Position numbers and translations under genes: made by a program. DNA of 64,000 bases, taken from assembly GCA_017456555.1 (NCBI GenBank), contig JAFTJF010000008.1, positions 1 through 64,000 on the forward strand. The letters run 5' to 3'. The notes under the pieces are model-generated. The model did no database searches and was not told the DNA's origin. It worked only from the letters and a program-made list of their open reading frames with translations. Source of the stretch: Clostridia bacterium. GTDB taxonomy: Bacteria; Bacillota; Clostridia; TANB77; CAG-508. Below are positions 8,867 through 17,215 of the stretch, piece by piece. Positions within the stretch are counted from its first letter, which is position 1, and each line of letters begins with the position of its first letter.

Positions 8867-8895
8867 ATTATATTACAATTATTTTTTAGTGTAAA
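8867..8895 (-). promoter_or_regulatory. promoter of the 86-aa/HExxH/hpt/uvrC operon
   Basis: On the minus strand TTTACA (8895-8890), 17 bases, TATAAT (8872-8867). Confidence 0.65.
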
Positions 8896-8993
8896 CACAT
8901 TTTATCTACAAAATTCTTATATTAATCATGTTAACTTTATCACAAAAAAATCATTACTTTTCTTTTTTATTTAACTATTATCTTCTAATTCTG

Positions 8994-9022
8994 TTGACAA
9001 TTCGGATAATTTCTCATATTAT
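8994..9022 (+). promoter_or_regulatory. promoter of glmS
   Basis: TTGACA (8994-8999), 17 bases, TATTAT (9017-9022). It lies about 75 bases upstream of the ribozyme cleavage site. Confidence 0.75.
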
Positions 9023-9096
9023 AATAGAGAAATAGGTAAGTTATAATTAACGTAGGCTAAAATCATATGGAAGGAGTTATTGCTTAAAACAGATAG

Positions 9097-9250
9097 TTAG
9101 CGCCTGGACTATTTATTAAAAATAGTTGACGAGGTCTAGAGTTATCGAAAGATTCGGCGGATGCTCTAGTTGAGATGGCTACTCTCAAGTAGATTAAACC
9201 AAAAACTAGTAGTAATACTAAAACAAAGTTTAATCATGTAGTCTGTGCTT
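9097..9250 (+). ncRNA. glmS ribozyme/riboswitch
   Basis: A self-cleaving RNA activated by glucosamine-6-phosphate that shuts off glmS mRNA. The conserved core is present: AGCGCC at 9099-9104 with cleavage expected between A9099 and G9100, GTTGACGAGG (about 9127-9136), ATCGAAAGATTCGGCGGATG (about 9144-9163), and the distal AAAACAAAG element near 9220-9230. It sits directly upstream of glmS. The 3' boundary is approximate. Confidence 0.93.
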
Positions 9251-9338
9251 ACACCTATTATAAAATTGGTCTTTGGACAGATGCACACTTCTGCCCTTAA
9301 ATTTGATAGCCAATTTTAATAAGAAAGGTGGTTTTTTT

Positions 9339-11174
9339 ATGTGTGGAATAGTTGGTTATATAGGAAGAAAAGAAGCAAAACCAATAATATTAAATGGATT
9401 ATCAAGACTTGAATATAGAGGTTATGATTCTGCAGGAATCGCAACAATCGAGTCTGGTAAATTAACAACAATAAAAAGTTTAGGAAGAGTTTCTGACTTA
9501 GAAAAAGTTCCAGGAATGGAATCTTTAAAAGGTACATTAGGAATTGGTCATACAAGATGGGCAACTCACGGAAAACCTTCAAGAGAAAACTCTCATCCTC
9601 ATATGGATAATTCTGAATCTTTTGCAGTTGTACATAATGGAATTATAGAAAATTATGCAGACTTAAAAGATTTCTTAAAAGATAATGGATATACATTCTT
9701 ATCTCAAACAGATACAGAAGTAATTCCTAATTTAATTCATTTCCATTATTCAGTATCAACTGAAACTGGAAACAAAAAATTTATAAAAGCAGTTACTGAT
9801 ACTTGCAATATGTTAAAAGGAAGCTATGCATTGGAAATTTTAGCAAATGACTATCCAGATAATATGATAGTTGTTCGTAAAGATAGCCCTTTAGTTATTG
9901 GAAAAGGTCAAGATGAAAAATATATTAGTTCAGATATTCCTGCAATTTTATCATTTACTAAAGATTTTTATCTTTTAAATGATAATGAATTTGCATTTAT
10001 GTCTAGAGAAAATATAGAATTTTTCGATAAAAATTTAAGACCTATTTCAAAAACAGCTCAAAGTATTACTTGGAATGCAGGTGCTGCTGAAAAAGAAGGT
10101 TTTGAAGATTTCATGTTAAAAGAAATTCATGAACAATCAAAATCAATTAGAGAAACAATTGGATCTAGAATAACAGAAAATGGTAGCTCTAGCATCCCTG
10201 ATATAGATGTAAGCAAAGACTATTTAAAAAGTGTAAATAAAATATTTATAATAGCATGTGGAACAGCAATGCATGCTGGATATGTAGGAAAAACAATTTT
10301 CGAATCACTTTGTGAAATTCCAGTTGAAGTTGAAGCTGCTTCAGAATTTAGATATAGAAATCCTATCATAAATGAAAAAACATTATGCTTATTTATTAGC
10401 CAATCTGGTGAAACAGCCGATACTATTGCAGCATTAAAACTTGCAAAATCTTGTGGAGCGAGAACTATTGCAATATCTAATGTTATAGGCTCTTCAATTT
10501 CTCGTGAAGCTGATTACACAGTATATACTCATGCTGGACCCGAAATTGCAGTTGCTTCTACAAAAGCTTATACAGCTCAAATTGCACTTCTTGCAATAAT
10601 TGCAATTCACTTTGCTGAAATATTAGAATTAAATGAAGAAAAAGTAAACGAATTAAAGAAAGATATTTTAGAACTACCAAATCAAATTGATGAAGTTTTA
10701 AAAACAAAAGAGCAAATCAAACAATTTGCACAAAGAGTTTATAAAGAAACAGATATGTTCTTTATTGGTAGAGGTGTTGATTATGCAGTAGCTCTTGAAG
10801 GTTCTTTAAAATTAAAAGAAATTTCTTATATTCACTCAGAAGCTTATCCTTCTGGAGAATTAAAACACGGACCTATCGCATTAATTGAAAATAATGTAAC
10901 AGTAATTTCTGTTTTAACAAATAGAATGTTAGTTGAAAAATCTGTAAGTAATATCCAAGAGGTTTCAACAAGAGGAGCAAAAACATTTATAGTTACAAAT
11001 CAAGAATTAAATCATTCATTTGATACTGTAATTAATATTCCAAAAACTAATGTACTTATCTCTCCTATTTTATCTGTTATCCCTCTTCAATTACTAGCAT
11101 ATTATATTTCAAAAGAAAAAGGATTAGATGTTGATAAACCAAGAAATCTTGCGAAGTCAGTTACAGTTGAATAG
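9339..11174 (+). CDS. glmS: glutamine-fructose-6-phosphate aminotransferase (isomerizing)
   Basis: GlmS makes glucosamine-6-phosphate from fructose-6-phosphate and glutamine, the first step to UDP-GlcNAc and cell wall. The start is ATG 9339, because the mature enzyme needs Cys2 as N-terminal nucleophile (MCGIVGYIG) and GAAAGGTGG lies just upstream; the frame is open from 9273 but that extension is not credible. The glutaminase domain spans about residues 1-230 (HTRWATHG, HNGIIENY). Two SIS sugar-isomerase domains follow (CGTAMHAG, SQSGETADT, STKAYT), and the chain ends in DKPRNLAKSVTVE. 611 aa is normal. Control is by the upstream ribozyme. Confidence 0.98.
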   Translation: MCGIVGYIGRKEAKPIILNGLSRLEYRGYDSAGIATIESGKLTTIKSLGRVSDLEKVPGMESLKGTLGIGHTRWATHGKPSRENSHPHMDNSESFAVVHNGIIENYADLKDFLKDNGYTFLSQTDTEVIPNLIHFHYSVSTETGNKKFIKAVTDTCNMLKGSYALEILANDYPDNMIVVRKDSPLVIGKGQDEKYISSDIPAILSFTKDFYLLNDNEFAFMSRENIEFFDKNLRPISKTAQSITWNAGAAEKEGFEDFMLKEIHEQSKSIRETIGSRITENGSSSIPDIDVSKDYLKSVNKIFIIACGTAMHAGYVGKTIFESLCEIPVEVEAASEFRYRNPIINEKTLCLFISQSGETADTIAALKLAKSCGARTIAISNVIGSSISREADYTVYTHAGPEIAVASTKAYTAQIALLAIIAIHFAEILELNEEKVNELKKDILELPNQIDEVLKTKEQIKQFAQRVYKETDMFFIGRGVDYAVALEGSLKLKEISYIHSEAYPSGELKHGPIALIENNVTVISVLTNRMLVEKSVSNIQEVSTRGAKTFIVTNQELNHSFDTVINIPKTNVLISPILSVIPLQLLAYYISKEKGLDVDKPRNLAKSVTVE

Positions 11175-11190
11175 ACTAAAATTATACAAG

Positions 11191-11222
11191 AAAAGAAGCC
11201 TTATATTCTAAGGCTTCTTTTA
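11191..11222 (+). terminator. intrinsic terminator of glmS
   Basis: GAAGCCTTA (11195-11203) pairs with TAAGGCTTC (11209-11217), followed by T. It abuts the end of the convergent 11220-11459 gene and may work in both directions. Confidence 0.85.
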
Positions 11223-11459
11223 AAATGCAATATTTAACTTTTTCTTTTTAGCTTGTTTTATTAAGTAATTATATTTTGCCTCTTCTGCTTTTATTTGATA
11301 AGTATAATAATCAATCAAATCACTATCTGCATATTGCAAATTATTGTACATATTCCCTAAACTCTTTTTTACATATTTTATTGTATCAATAAGTTCAATA
11401 TCTTTTTCCTCTTCTGTCTTATCTTCAATTTTAAATTCTTTAATAAACTCACTATACAT
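11220..11459 (-). CDS. DUF2508 (YaaL-like) family protein, 79 aa
   Basis: The small, acidic, helical protein has the family pattern ELIDTIKYVKKSLGNMYNNL followed by a Tyr/Asp segment and LIKQAKKKK. This matches my memory of the DUF2508/YaaL family of Firmicutes, whose role is not well defined. The ysxC operon terminator (11470-11509) lies between ysxC and this start, so it is probably transcribed separately or by read-through. Confidence 0.75.
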   Translation of the reverse strand: MYSEFIKEFKIEDKTEEEKDIELIDTIKYVKKSLGNMYNNLQYADSDLIDYYTYQIKAEEAKYNYLIKQAKKKKLNIAF

Positions 11460-11469
11460 AAGTAATCTC

Positions 11470-11509
11470 CTAAAATAAAAATAGAGTAGAAATTAAAAAT
11501 TCTACTCTA
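11470..11509 (-). terminator. intrinsic terminator after ysxC
   Basis: TAGAGTAGAA (11482-11491) pairs perfectly with TTCTACTCTA (11500-11509). A T-rich tract follows on the minus strand. Confidence 0.85.
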
Positions 11510-11534
11510 CTATATTTATTCAAAACTTTAAAAT

Positions 11535-12125
11535 TTATTCAGGATTTACATATTTTTCAATCTCTTCCCAAACTTTATCTATATAAATTTTTCTTTCAGA
11601 AGAAAATGGTAATATTGTGCTATAAGAAATTCCTAAAGTTTGTTTTATTCTTTCAACTTCTGCATCTACTTTAGTAACAGGTATTTTATCTGCTTTATTT
11701 GTAAGAACTATAAAAGGTAAGTTACTTCTTAAAATATAATCATACATAAGCATGTCGTCTTCTGTCGGTTTATGTCTAATATCTAATAGTAAAATAATTA
11801 AAGAAACATTTTGTCCTTCTTCTAAATATTTTTCTATATAATTTCCTGAAATAACTTTTTCTTCTTTAGACATTTTGCTATAACCATATCCTGGTAAATC
11901 AACAAAATAGAATTTGTCATCCATATTATAAAAATTTATTTGACGAGTTTTACCAGGAACATTACTTGTTCTAGCTAAACTCTTTCTATTGGTCATTGTA
12001 TTTACAAAAGAAGATTTCCCAACATTAGATTTTCCAACTAATACAATTTCTGGTAAATTTCCTTTTGGATATTGTTTTTTACTTACTGCTGATATTTCAA
12101 ATTTAGGATTTTTTATTAACATCAC
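11535..12125 (-). CDS. ysxC: ribosome-biogenesis GTPase YsxC/EngB
   Basis: Essential GTPase for 50S subunit assembly. G1 is GKSNVGKSSF (about residues 32-41), the G2 region is KTRQINFYN, G3 is DLPGYGYSK (about 77-85) and G4 is TNKADK (about 143-148). Length 196 aa is typical. It is the last gene of the T-box/serS operon, 9 bases after the LTA-synthase-like gene. Confidence 0.96.
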   Translation of the reverse strand: MMLIKNPKFEISAVSKKQYPKGNLPEIVLVGKSNVGKSSFVNTMTNRKSLARTSNVPGKTRQINFYNMDDKFYFVDLPGYGYSKMSKEEKVISGNYIEKYLEEGQNVSLIILLLDIRHKPTEDDMLMYDYILRSNLPFIVLTNKADKIPVTKVDAEVERIKQTLGISYSTILPFSSERKIYIDKVWEEIEKYVNPE

Positions 12126-12134
12126 TTTCTCCTT

Positions 12135-13952
12135 TTAATTATTTATAAAAAGTTTATATTGCATTAATTTTCTGTTTTCATAAACTTCATTCATCTCTTT
12201 TGTTAATTCAGTTGGAGCATAAAGATTTCCCTCTTTATCAAAAGAAATATATTTATTTATACCTGGTAAAACTTCTGTTGTATTATATAGCCATTTGTAA
12301 TAAGGCTCTACTTCTACCTCTAATTGATTTACTACATAATTTAAAAGTAAATCTGTTCCAATATATTCTGGTAACTCAATCTCTTCTTCATAATTAGACA
12401 AAATTAATGCTTGAGAATTATATAATCTATAATTATTTAACAATTCATCATCTGTATTGAAATAATCTAATTCAAATATAACATTTTTTCCATCTTCTGT
12501 ATACATAAATGGCAAATGATCACCTAAAAAGATTAATATTGTTGGTTCATCAAAGTTTTCAATAAACTCATATAACCTTCCTAATTGATAATCTGAATTA
12601 TAAATTCCTTGTGCATAACTTAATACTGTATCATTCATACTTTCAGACAAATTTGATTTTGTTATTGATATATCATAGTTATCATACTTATCTTTAGAAT
12701 ATGGCATATGTCCTTCTATTGTTGCCATTACATACAATAACGGAGTATTAGATTTTTGTTCTAATCTTTTTATTAAAATATCTGTACAATATTTATCAGA
12801 AAGATGTTCACTTTTTCCCTCTATAAATTCTCTATATGTATCAAAACCTAATTTTGAATAGGCTTTTTGAGAATTATAATAATCTTTTCCAAAATTTATT
12901 TCCGTTATATAACCATTACTTTTTAGATTCTTTACAATTGATGGAATATTTTCACTATTTTTTCTAGAATATAATGACATTATTGGTATATATCCTTTTG
13001 AAAAATAATTCATGCTTCCACCAGTCATAACTTCAAAAGTAACATTTTCAGACATTCCTCCATAACTCGGAGTAATAACATTTACCAATTTTCCTTTTTC
13101 TTTCAAACTATTATAATTACTTGTAATTGCTTTATCAAACTCAATTTCTTCTAATTGATCGATGTCCCAAAAAGATTCTGAAAATACAACTATTATATTT
13201 GGCTTTCCATATTTTTCTGTTTCTACTTTAGCAGAATCAAGCATGTTATTTAAAGTATTTTCATCATAATTTTCTGGTTCTACGAAAATGTTATTTAATA
13301 ATATTCCATACATTCCATTTATAAGACCATTTCTATTATAAAAGCCTAAATTTGTTGTATAAGAATCAAAGTCAACATACTCATCTGTATTGAAAAATAC
13401 TTTTAAATATAATTCTTTAGTATATTTATTTGGAATAAACAAGCATAACAAAATAACAATATCTAATATTATAAGCGGAATTCTTATTTTTTTATTTTTA
13501 AGTTCAAAATTAGTTTTGTAACTAGCAAATGTGAGTAAACTTAAAATTCCACCATATATTGCTATTACACCAATAAACTGTAAAACAAATTTTAAAGAAA
13601 CATTTCCAACTACTAATCCTATTAAATCTCCAGATTGACTTAAAAAGTTAATATCTGAAAAATATAATGGTTCTCCTGAAAATATAACTTTTAATTGATT
13701 TATAATTGAAATTATAAATATTAATATATAACTTATTAGAGTTGCTTTCCAAGTCTTTTTGGTAAAAGCTAAAAACAATGTATATACAATTATACTTAAT
13801 AACATTGAAAATTTTAACGAATATGATGGTGTATTATATGTATTCCATGTAGCCAATTTAAAAAACACATCACATACCACAAATACTGTACATGCAATTA
13901 ATACTGTTAATGTTATACTAATTATTTCTTTTATTATTTGTTTATTATCCAT
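12135..13952 (-). CDS. LTA-synthase-like sulfatase-family membrane enzyme, 605 aa
   Basis: About five membrane segments fill residues 1-200, followed by an extracellular alkaline-phosphatase/sulfatase-fold domain. Expected features are NIIVVFSESFW (metal-ligand Glu, about residue 260), GGMSENVTFEVMTGG, where the usual Thr or Ser nucleophile would sit (about 300), and FLGDHLPF (metal-binding Asp and His, about 480). The family transfers glycerol-phosphate or phosphoethanolamine head groups onto envelope polymers. The exact substrate cannot be read here. It lies between serS and ysxC in one operon. Confidence 0.85.
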   Translation of the reverse strand: MDNKQIIKEIISITLTVLIACTVFVVCDVFFKLATWNTYNTPSYSLKFSMLLSIIVYTLFLAFTKKTWKATLISYILIFIISIINQLKVIFSGEPLYFSDINFLSQSGDLIGLVVGNVSLKFVLQFIGVIAIYGGILSLLTFASYKTNFELKNKKIRIPLIILDIVILLCLFIPNKYTKELYLKVFFNTDEYVDFDSYTTNLGFYNRNGLINGMYGILLNNIFVEPENYDENTLNNMLDSAKVETEKYGKPNIIVVFSESFWDIDQLEEIEFDKAITSNYNSLKEKGKLVNVITPSYGGMSENVTFEVMTGGSMNYFSKGYIPIMSLYSRKNSENIPSIVKNLKSNGYITEINFGKDYYNSQKAYSKLGFDTYREFIEGKSEHLSDKYCTDILIKRLEQKSNTPLLYVMATIEGHMPYSKDKYDNYDISITKSNLSESMNDTVLSYAQGIYNSDYQLGRLYEFIENFDEPTILIFLGDHLPFMYTEDGKNVIFELDYFNTDDELLNNYRLYNSQALILSNYEEEIELPEYIGTDLLLNYVVNQLEVEVEPYYKWLYNTTEVLPGINKYISFDKEGNLYAPTELTKEMNEVYENRKLMQYKLFINN

Positions 13953-13970
13953 CTCATTTTTCCCATTTTA

Positions 13971-15257
13971 TTATTTCTTTGGTTCTAATACTTTTGTTCC
14001 ACCCATATATGGCCATAAAACTTCTGGAACTTTAACTGTTCCGTCTTCTTGATAATTGTTTTCTAAAACTGCTATTAATCCTCTTGGGCTAGCAACAACA
14101 GTATTATTTAATGTTGCAACTAAGTAGTTTCCTTTTTCCCCTTTTGCTCTAATTCCAAGTCTTCTTGCTTGTGCATCACCTAAAGTTGAACAACTTCCAA
14201 CTTCAAAATATTTTTGTTGTCTTGGGCTCCAAGCTTCAACATCACAAGATTTAACTTTTAAATCTGCTAAATCTCCACTGCAGCATTCTAATGTTCTAAC
14301 AGGTACATCTAAACTTCTGAAAAATTCTACTGTATAACTCCACATTTTGTTATACCAATCCATTTGGTCTTCGGCTTTACAAAGAACTATCATTTCTTGT
14401 TTTTCAAATTGGTGAACTCTATATAGTCCTCTTTCTTCTATACCATGAGAACCAACTTCTTTTCTAAAACATGGAGAATATCCTGTTATAGCAATTGGTA
14501 AATCTTCTTCTTTTAAAATTTGTCCTTTAAATTTACCAATCATTGAGTGTTCACTTGTTCCAATTAAGTATAAATCTTCACCTTCAATTTTATACATCAT
14601 AGCTTCTAATTCTTCAAAGCTCATAACTCCATTTACAACATCTGATCTTATCATAAATGGTGGAATACAATATGTGAATCCTTTATTAATCATGAAATCT
14701 CTAGCATAAGCAATCATAGCTTCATGAAGTCTAGCAACTTGTCCCATTAAAAAATAGAAACCATTTCCACTTGTTCTTCCAGCACTTTCTTTATCTAATC
14801 CATTTAAATGATCAATTATATCTGCATGGTGTGGTACTTCGTAAGCTGGTACAGCTGGTTCTCCGAATTTTTCATTTTCAACATTTTCAGAATCATCTTT
14901 TCCTATTGGAACTGTTACATCCATAATGTTAGGGATTTTCATCATTCTTTCTTTGATTTCATTTTTTAATTCTTCTTCTCTTCCTTCGTTAGCAGCTAAT
15001 TTTTCATTAATTTCATTAACTTCTGCTTTTTTAGCTTCAGCTTCATCTTTTAATCCTTTAGCCATTAATCCACCAATTTCTTTACTGATGGCATTTCTTT
15101 TCATTCTTAAATCATCACACATTAATGTTAATTCTCTAGATTCTTTGTCTAATTCTAAAACTTCATCAACTAAAACTAATTTGTGATCTTGAAATTTTTT
15201 CTTAATATTTTCTTTTACCATTTCTGGATTTTCTCTTAATAATTTAATATCTATCAT
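13971..15257 (-). CDS. serS: seryl-tRNA synthetase
   Basis: Class II synthetase charging tRNA-Ser. The N-terminal coiled-coil arm covers about residues 30-110. The catalytic core shows motif 2 (FRKEVGSHG...GLYRVHQFEKQE, about 265-290) and motif 3 near the end (NTVVASPRGLIAVLENNYQEDG). 428 aa is normal. It sits 13 bases after the DUF1653 gene and is controlled by the upstream T-box, whose specifier fits serine. Confidence 0.97.
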   Translation of the reverse strand: MIDIKLLRENPEMVKENIKKKFQDHKLVLVDEVLELDKESRELTLMCDDLRMKRNAISKEIGGLMAKGLKDEAEAKKAEVNEINEKLAANEGREEELKNEIKERMMKIPNIMDVTVPIGKDDSENVENEKFGEPAVPAYEVPHHADIIDHLNGLDKESAGRTSGNGFYFLMGQVARLHEAMIAYARDFMINKGFTYCIPPFMIRSDVVNGVMSFEELEAMMYKIEGEDLYLIGTSEHSMIGKFKGQILKEEDLPIAITGYSPCFRKEVGSHGIEERGLYRVHQFEKQEMIVLCKAEDQMDWYNKMWSYTVEFFRSLDVPVRTLECCSGDLADLKVKSCDVEAWSPRQQKYFEVGSCSTLGDAQARRLGIRAKGEKGNYLVATLNNTVVASPRGLIAVLENNYQEDGTVKVPEVLWPYMGGTKVLEPKK

Positions 15258-15270
15258 AATTTTCGCTCCT

Positions 15271-15531
15271 TTATTTCTTTAAATAATCAATTGAAAGTTC
15301 TTCTACAACTTCAAATCTATGTTTTTGACCTGTTATATTATCTGGTCTTTCAGGAATTTCCTCTAAAAACATAGCTTCTCTTCTTACCCAAATTCCTGAA
15401 TCTTGTCTTGGATACAATGGTTTATAAACAACCACTCTTTCTTTTGTTTCTGAGTCTAACGCAACATTTTCTACAAAATAATAATTTCCTTTAAAATGTC
15501 TGTAAACCTTTCCAATTTGAACTTGTTCCAT
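15271..15531 (-). CDS. DUF1653 family protein, 86 aa
   Basis: The pattern GKVYRHFKGNYYFVENVA, then VVYKPLY, then WVRREAMFLEEI is the DUF1653 fold signature. The function of the family is unknown. It is the first gene behind the serine T-box leader and is translated from ATG 15531 with an AGGAGG-type SD. The co-regulation with serS and ysxC suggests a link to translation or growth state (inference). Confidence 0.85.
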   Translation of the reverse strand: MEQVQIGKVYRHFKGNYYFVENVALDSETKERVVVYKPLYPRQDSGIWVRREAMFLEEIPERPDNITGQKHRFEVVEELSIDYLKK

Positions 15532-15609
15532 AAAATTTTTCCTCCTATATTTTAAATTTAAAGGGCGATTTTTATTATAAATATTTTATAATTTTGTTTT
15601 TACTTAAAT

Positions 15610-15645
15610 AAAACAAAAACGTCCCTATACTACTGTATAAGGACG
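15610..15645 (-). terminator. T-box conditional terminator
   Basis: CGTCC(C)TATAC (15620-15630) and GTATAAGGACG (15635-15645) form an 11-bp stem. T-rich sequence follows on the minus strand (15610-15619). It overlaps the T-box antiterminator sequence. Confidence 0.9.
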
Positions 15646-15855
15646 ATATTATCGCGGTGCCACCTTTATTTATAAAACACAAAAATTTTATAATCTCTAT
15701 TAATTGCTATAACCTGCAACCACTCGGTCTAGTTTTCTAGATAGCTCTTAAGAGTAGATTTCATAAATACTTTTGTTTATTTCCACCAACCATAAACTCT
15801 CTATAAAAAAGCCCCTTTACTACTTAGCTCTTAATCAAACGCTTTAATCATTATG
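15610..15855 (-). promoter_or_regulatory. serine T-box riboswitch leader
   Basis: The diagnostic T-box (AAGGTGGCACCGCGATA on the minus strand) lies at 15650-15666. Stem I with the AG-bulge-like GAGAGTTTATGGTTGGTGG is at about 15782-15800. The specifier reads TCT followed by AC at 15756-15758 (Ser). Uncharged tRNA-Ser would stabilise the antiterminator and allow transcription of DUF1653-serS-LtaS-like-ysxC. The specifier choice is by eye. Confidence 0.92.
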
Positions 15856-15861
15856 TTAATC

Positions 15862-15890
15862 ATAATAACACAATTTTTTCAATTTGTAAA
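15862..15890 (-). promoter_or_regulatory. promoter of the T-box/serS operon
   Basis: On the minus strand TTTACA (15890-15885), 17 bases ending in TGT, TATTAT (15867-15862). Confidence 0.7.
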
Positions 15891-15918
15891 TACTTTTATT
15901 TCGATTATATATAATTTA

Positions 15919-15947
15919 TTGATTTTTTCAAACCATATTGCTATAAT
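15919..15947 (+). promoter_or_regulatory. promoter of the 15982-16846 gene
   Basis: TTGATT (15919-15924), 17 bases, TATAAT (15942-15947), with TGC just before the -10. Divergent from the serS promoter. Confidence 0.65.
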
Positions 15948-15981
15948 GATTTCGAATAAGGCTAAAGGGAATTTATTAATT

Positions 15982-16846
15982 ATGGAAAATAAAAGACAAA
16001 GTTTTAAAGACAAAATAACAGAAACATTAAATTTGCTTCAGGATGATGAAGCCGTGGAAAATATTATAAAATCAAAAGTTCCAGTTCGGAAAAGAAAATT
16101 TCAGGTCAAATTTATGGTTTGGTGCTTGTGCTGCTACAATAGCTACAGGTTGCTTTACTCATTTCATTAATTGGAATCCTTTAGTAAGAACTGCAGCCCA
16201 TTTAGCTGGTGCTTTTCTAGTACCTGCTGTTGGCTCTCTTGCTTCTTCATTTGCAATGGATGGAATAGAAAAAATTACTAACTTTGGAATAAATTTATAT
16301 AATCAAAAACATCCTGAAAAAGCGAAAGAACCTTTTGAAATAAATCCGAAAGTAAGAAATGCTATAAAAATTTTATCTTCAGTAGCCATTGGAACATTTT
16401 ATTATTCTGTTACATCTTATCACGAACTAAATCAATTAGGAGTTGACAGTTTGCAAGATTTTTTTGCAAATGTTGATACATTAAAACCTCACTTGCAAAT
16501 TGATCAATATCTTGCTGACTTTGGTGGTATCGCTGCAGGTATTGGTGCTTTTCATAACTTAGAATTTAAAGATGCATTTTGGAGCGGAATGCCTTATGCA
16601 TGGGAAGCTGGGAAAGTTATTTCAAATGTATTAAATAAATTTGAAGATAAAATAACGGGTAAATCAAAAAACGTACCACAAGAAACAGCTTTATCTGTTG
16701 AACAAATTTCAGTCGACTCAAACTTTACTAAACCTGAAAATCAATCACAACACAAAATTACAACACCAACTATAGATACTACTCCAAAAATAAATTCTGA
16801 TATACAACTAGATAAATCAAATCCTAAAAACGAAATTGAATTATAA
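15982..16846 (+). pseudogene. frameshifted gene for a hydrophobic-segment protein of unknown function
   Basis: Two frames join into one protein. The first reads from ATG 15982 to about 16100 (MENKRQSFKDKITETLNLL...). The second opens at about 16090 and reads on through WFGACAATIATGCFTHFINW and a further hydrophobic stretch to TAA 16846. The total length is 3n+1, so one extra base near 16100-16115 (an A-rich GGAAAAGAAAATTTC stretch) would explain it. The joined product would be about 287 aa, with two membrane-like segments, a soluble middle and a Thr/Pro/Asn-rich tail. It could be a real mutation or an assembly error. No family is recognised. Confidence 0.65.
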
Positions 16847-16850
16847 AAAA

Positions 16851-16920
16851 ATAAAAAGGTAAATTTTTCATGAAGTGACCACCAAAAATGTTCACTAAAA
16901 TTAAAAGTTTACCTTTTTAT
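16851..16920. terminator. bidirectional terminator between convergent genes
   Basis: AAAAAGGTAAA and TTTACCTTTTTA enclose a long loop that carries an inner AGTGA/TCACT hairpin. A and T runs flank it, so it can serve both the 15982-16846 gene and DUF951. Confidence 0.7.
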
Positions 16921-16948
16921 TTTATAAATAATCTTTTTTATTTTTCTA

Positions 16949-17137
16949 TTATATATCTTTTTTTTCAACTTTTTTAGTAATTATTTTCAAAGCTTTTTCT
17001 CTTGGAAGAACAACCACGTGTTCACATCCACAACATTTTAATTTGAAATCAACACCAATTCTTGTTATTTCCCATTCTTTACTTCCACAAGGATGTTGTT
17101 TTTTTGTTTTTACTATATCACCAATATTATATTCCAT
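16949..17137 (-). CDS. DUF951 family protein, 62 aa
   Basis: The small protein has the family signature: GDIVKTKKQHPCGSKEWEI, then RIGVDFKLKCCGCEHVVVLPR. The cysteine pattern (PCG...CCGCxH) suggests a small zinc-ribbon-like fold, which is inference. The function is unknown. SD AAGGAG lies upstream of ATG 17137. It follows gltX in the same direction, about 80 bases downstream. Confidence 0.85.
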   Translation of the reverse strand: MEYNIGDIVKTKKQHPCGSKEWEITRIGVDFKLKCCGCEHVVVLPREKALKIITKKVEKKDI

Positions 17138-17215
17138 ATTTAATATCTCCTTTTTACATTAATTATTATAACATAAAAAAGAGCATATTTAAATATGCCC
17201 CTTTAAAGTTTATTA

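Noticed and set aside
9068..9088. Six-codon frame (ATG GAA GGA ...) in the glmS leader
   Set aside because: It has no SD of its own and lies in the leader just before the ribozyme. A leader peptide is not needed to explain control.
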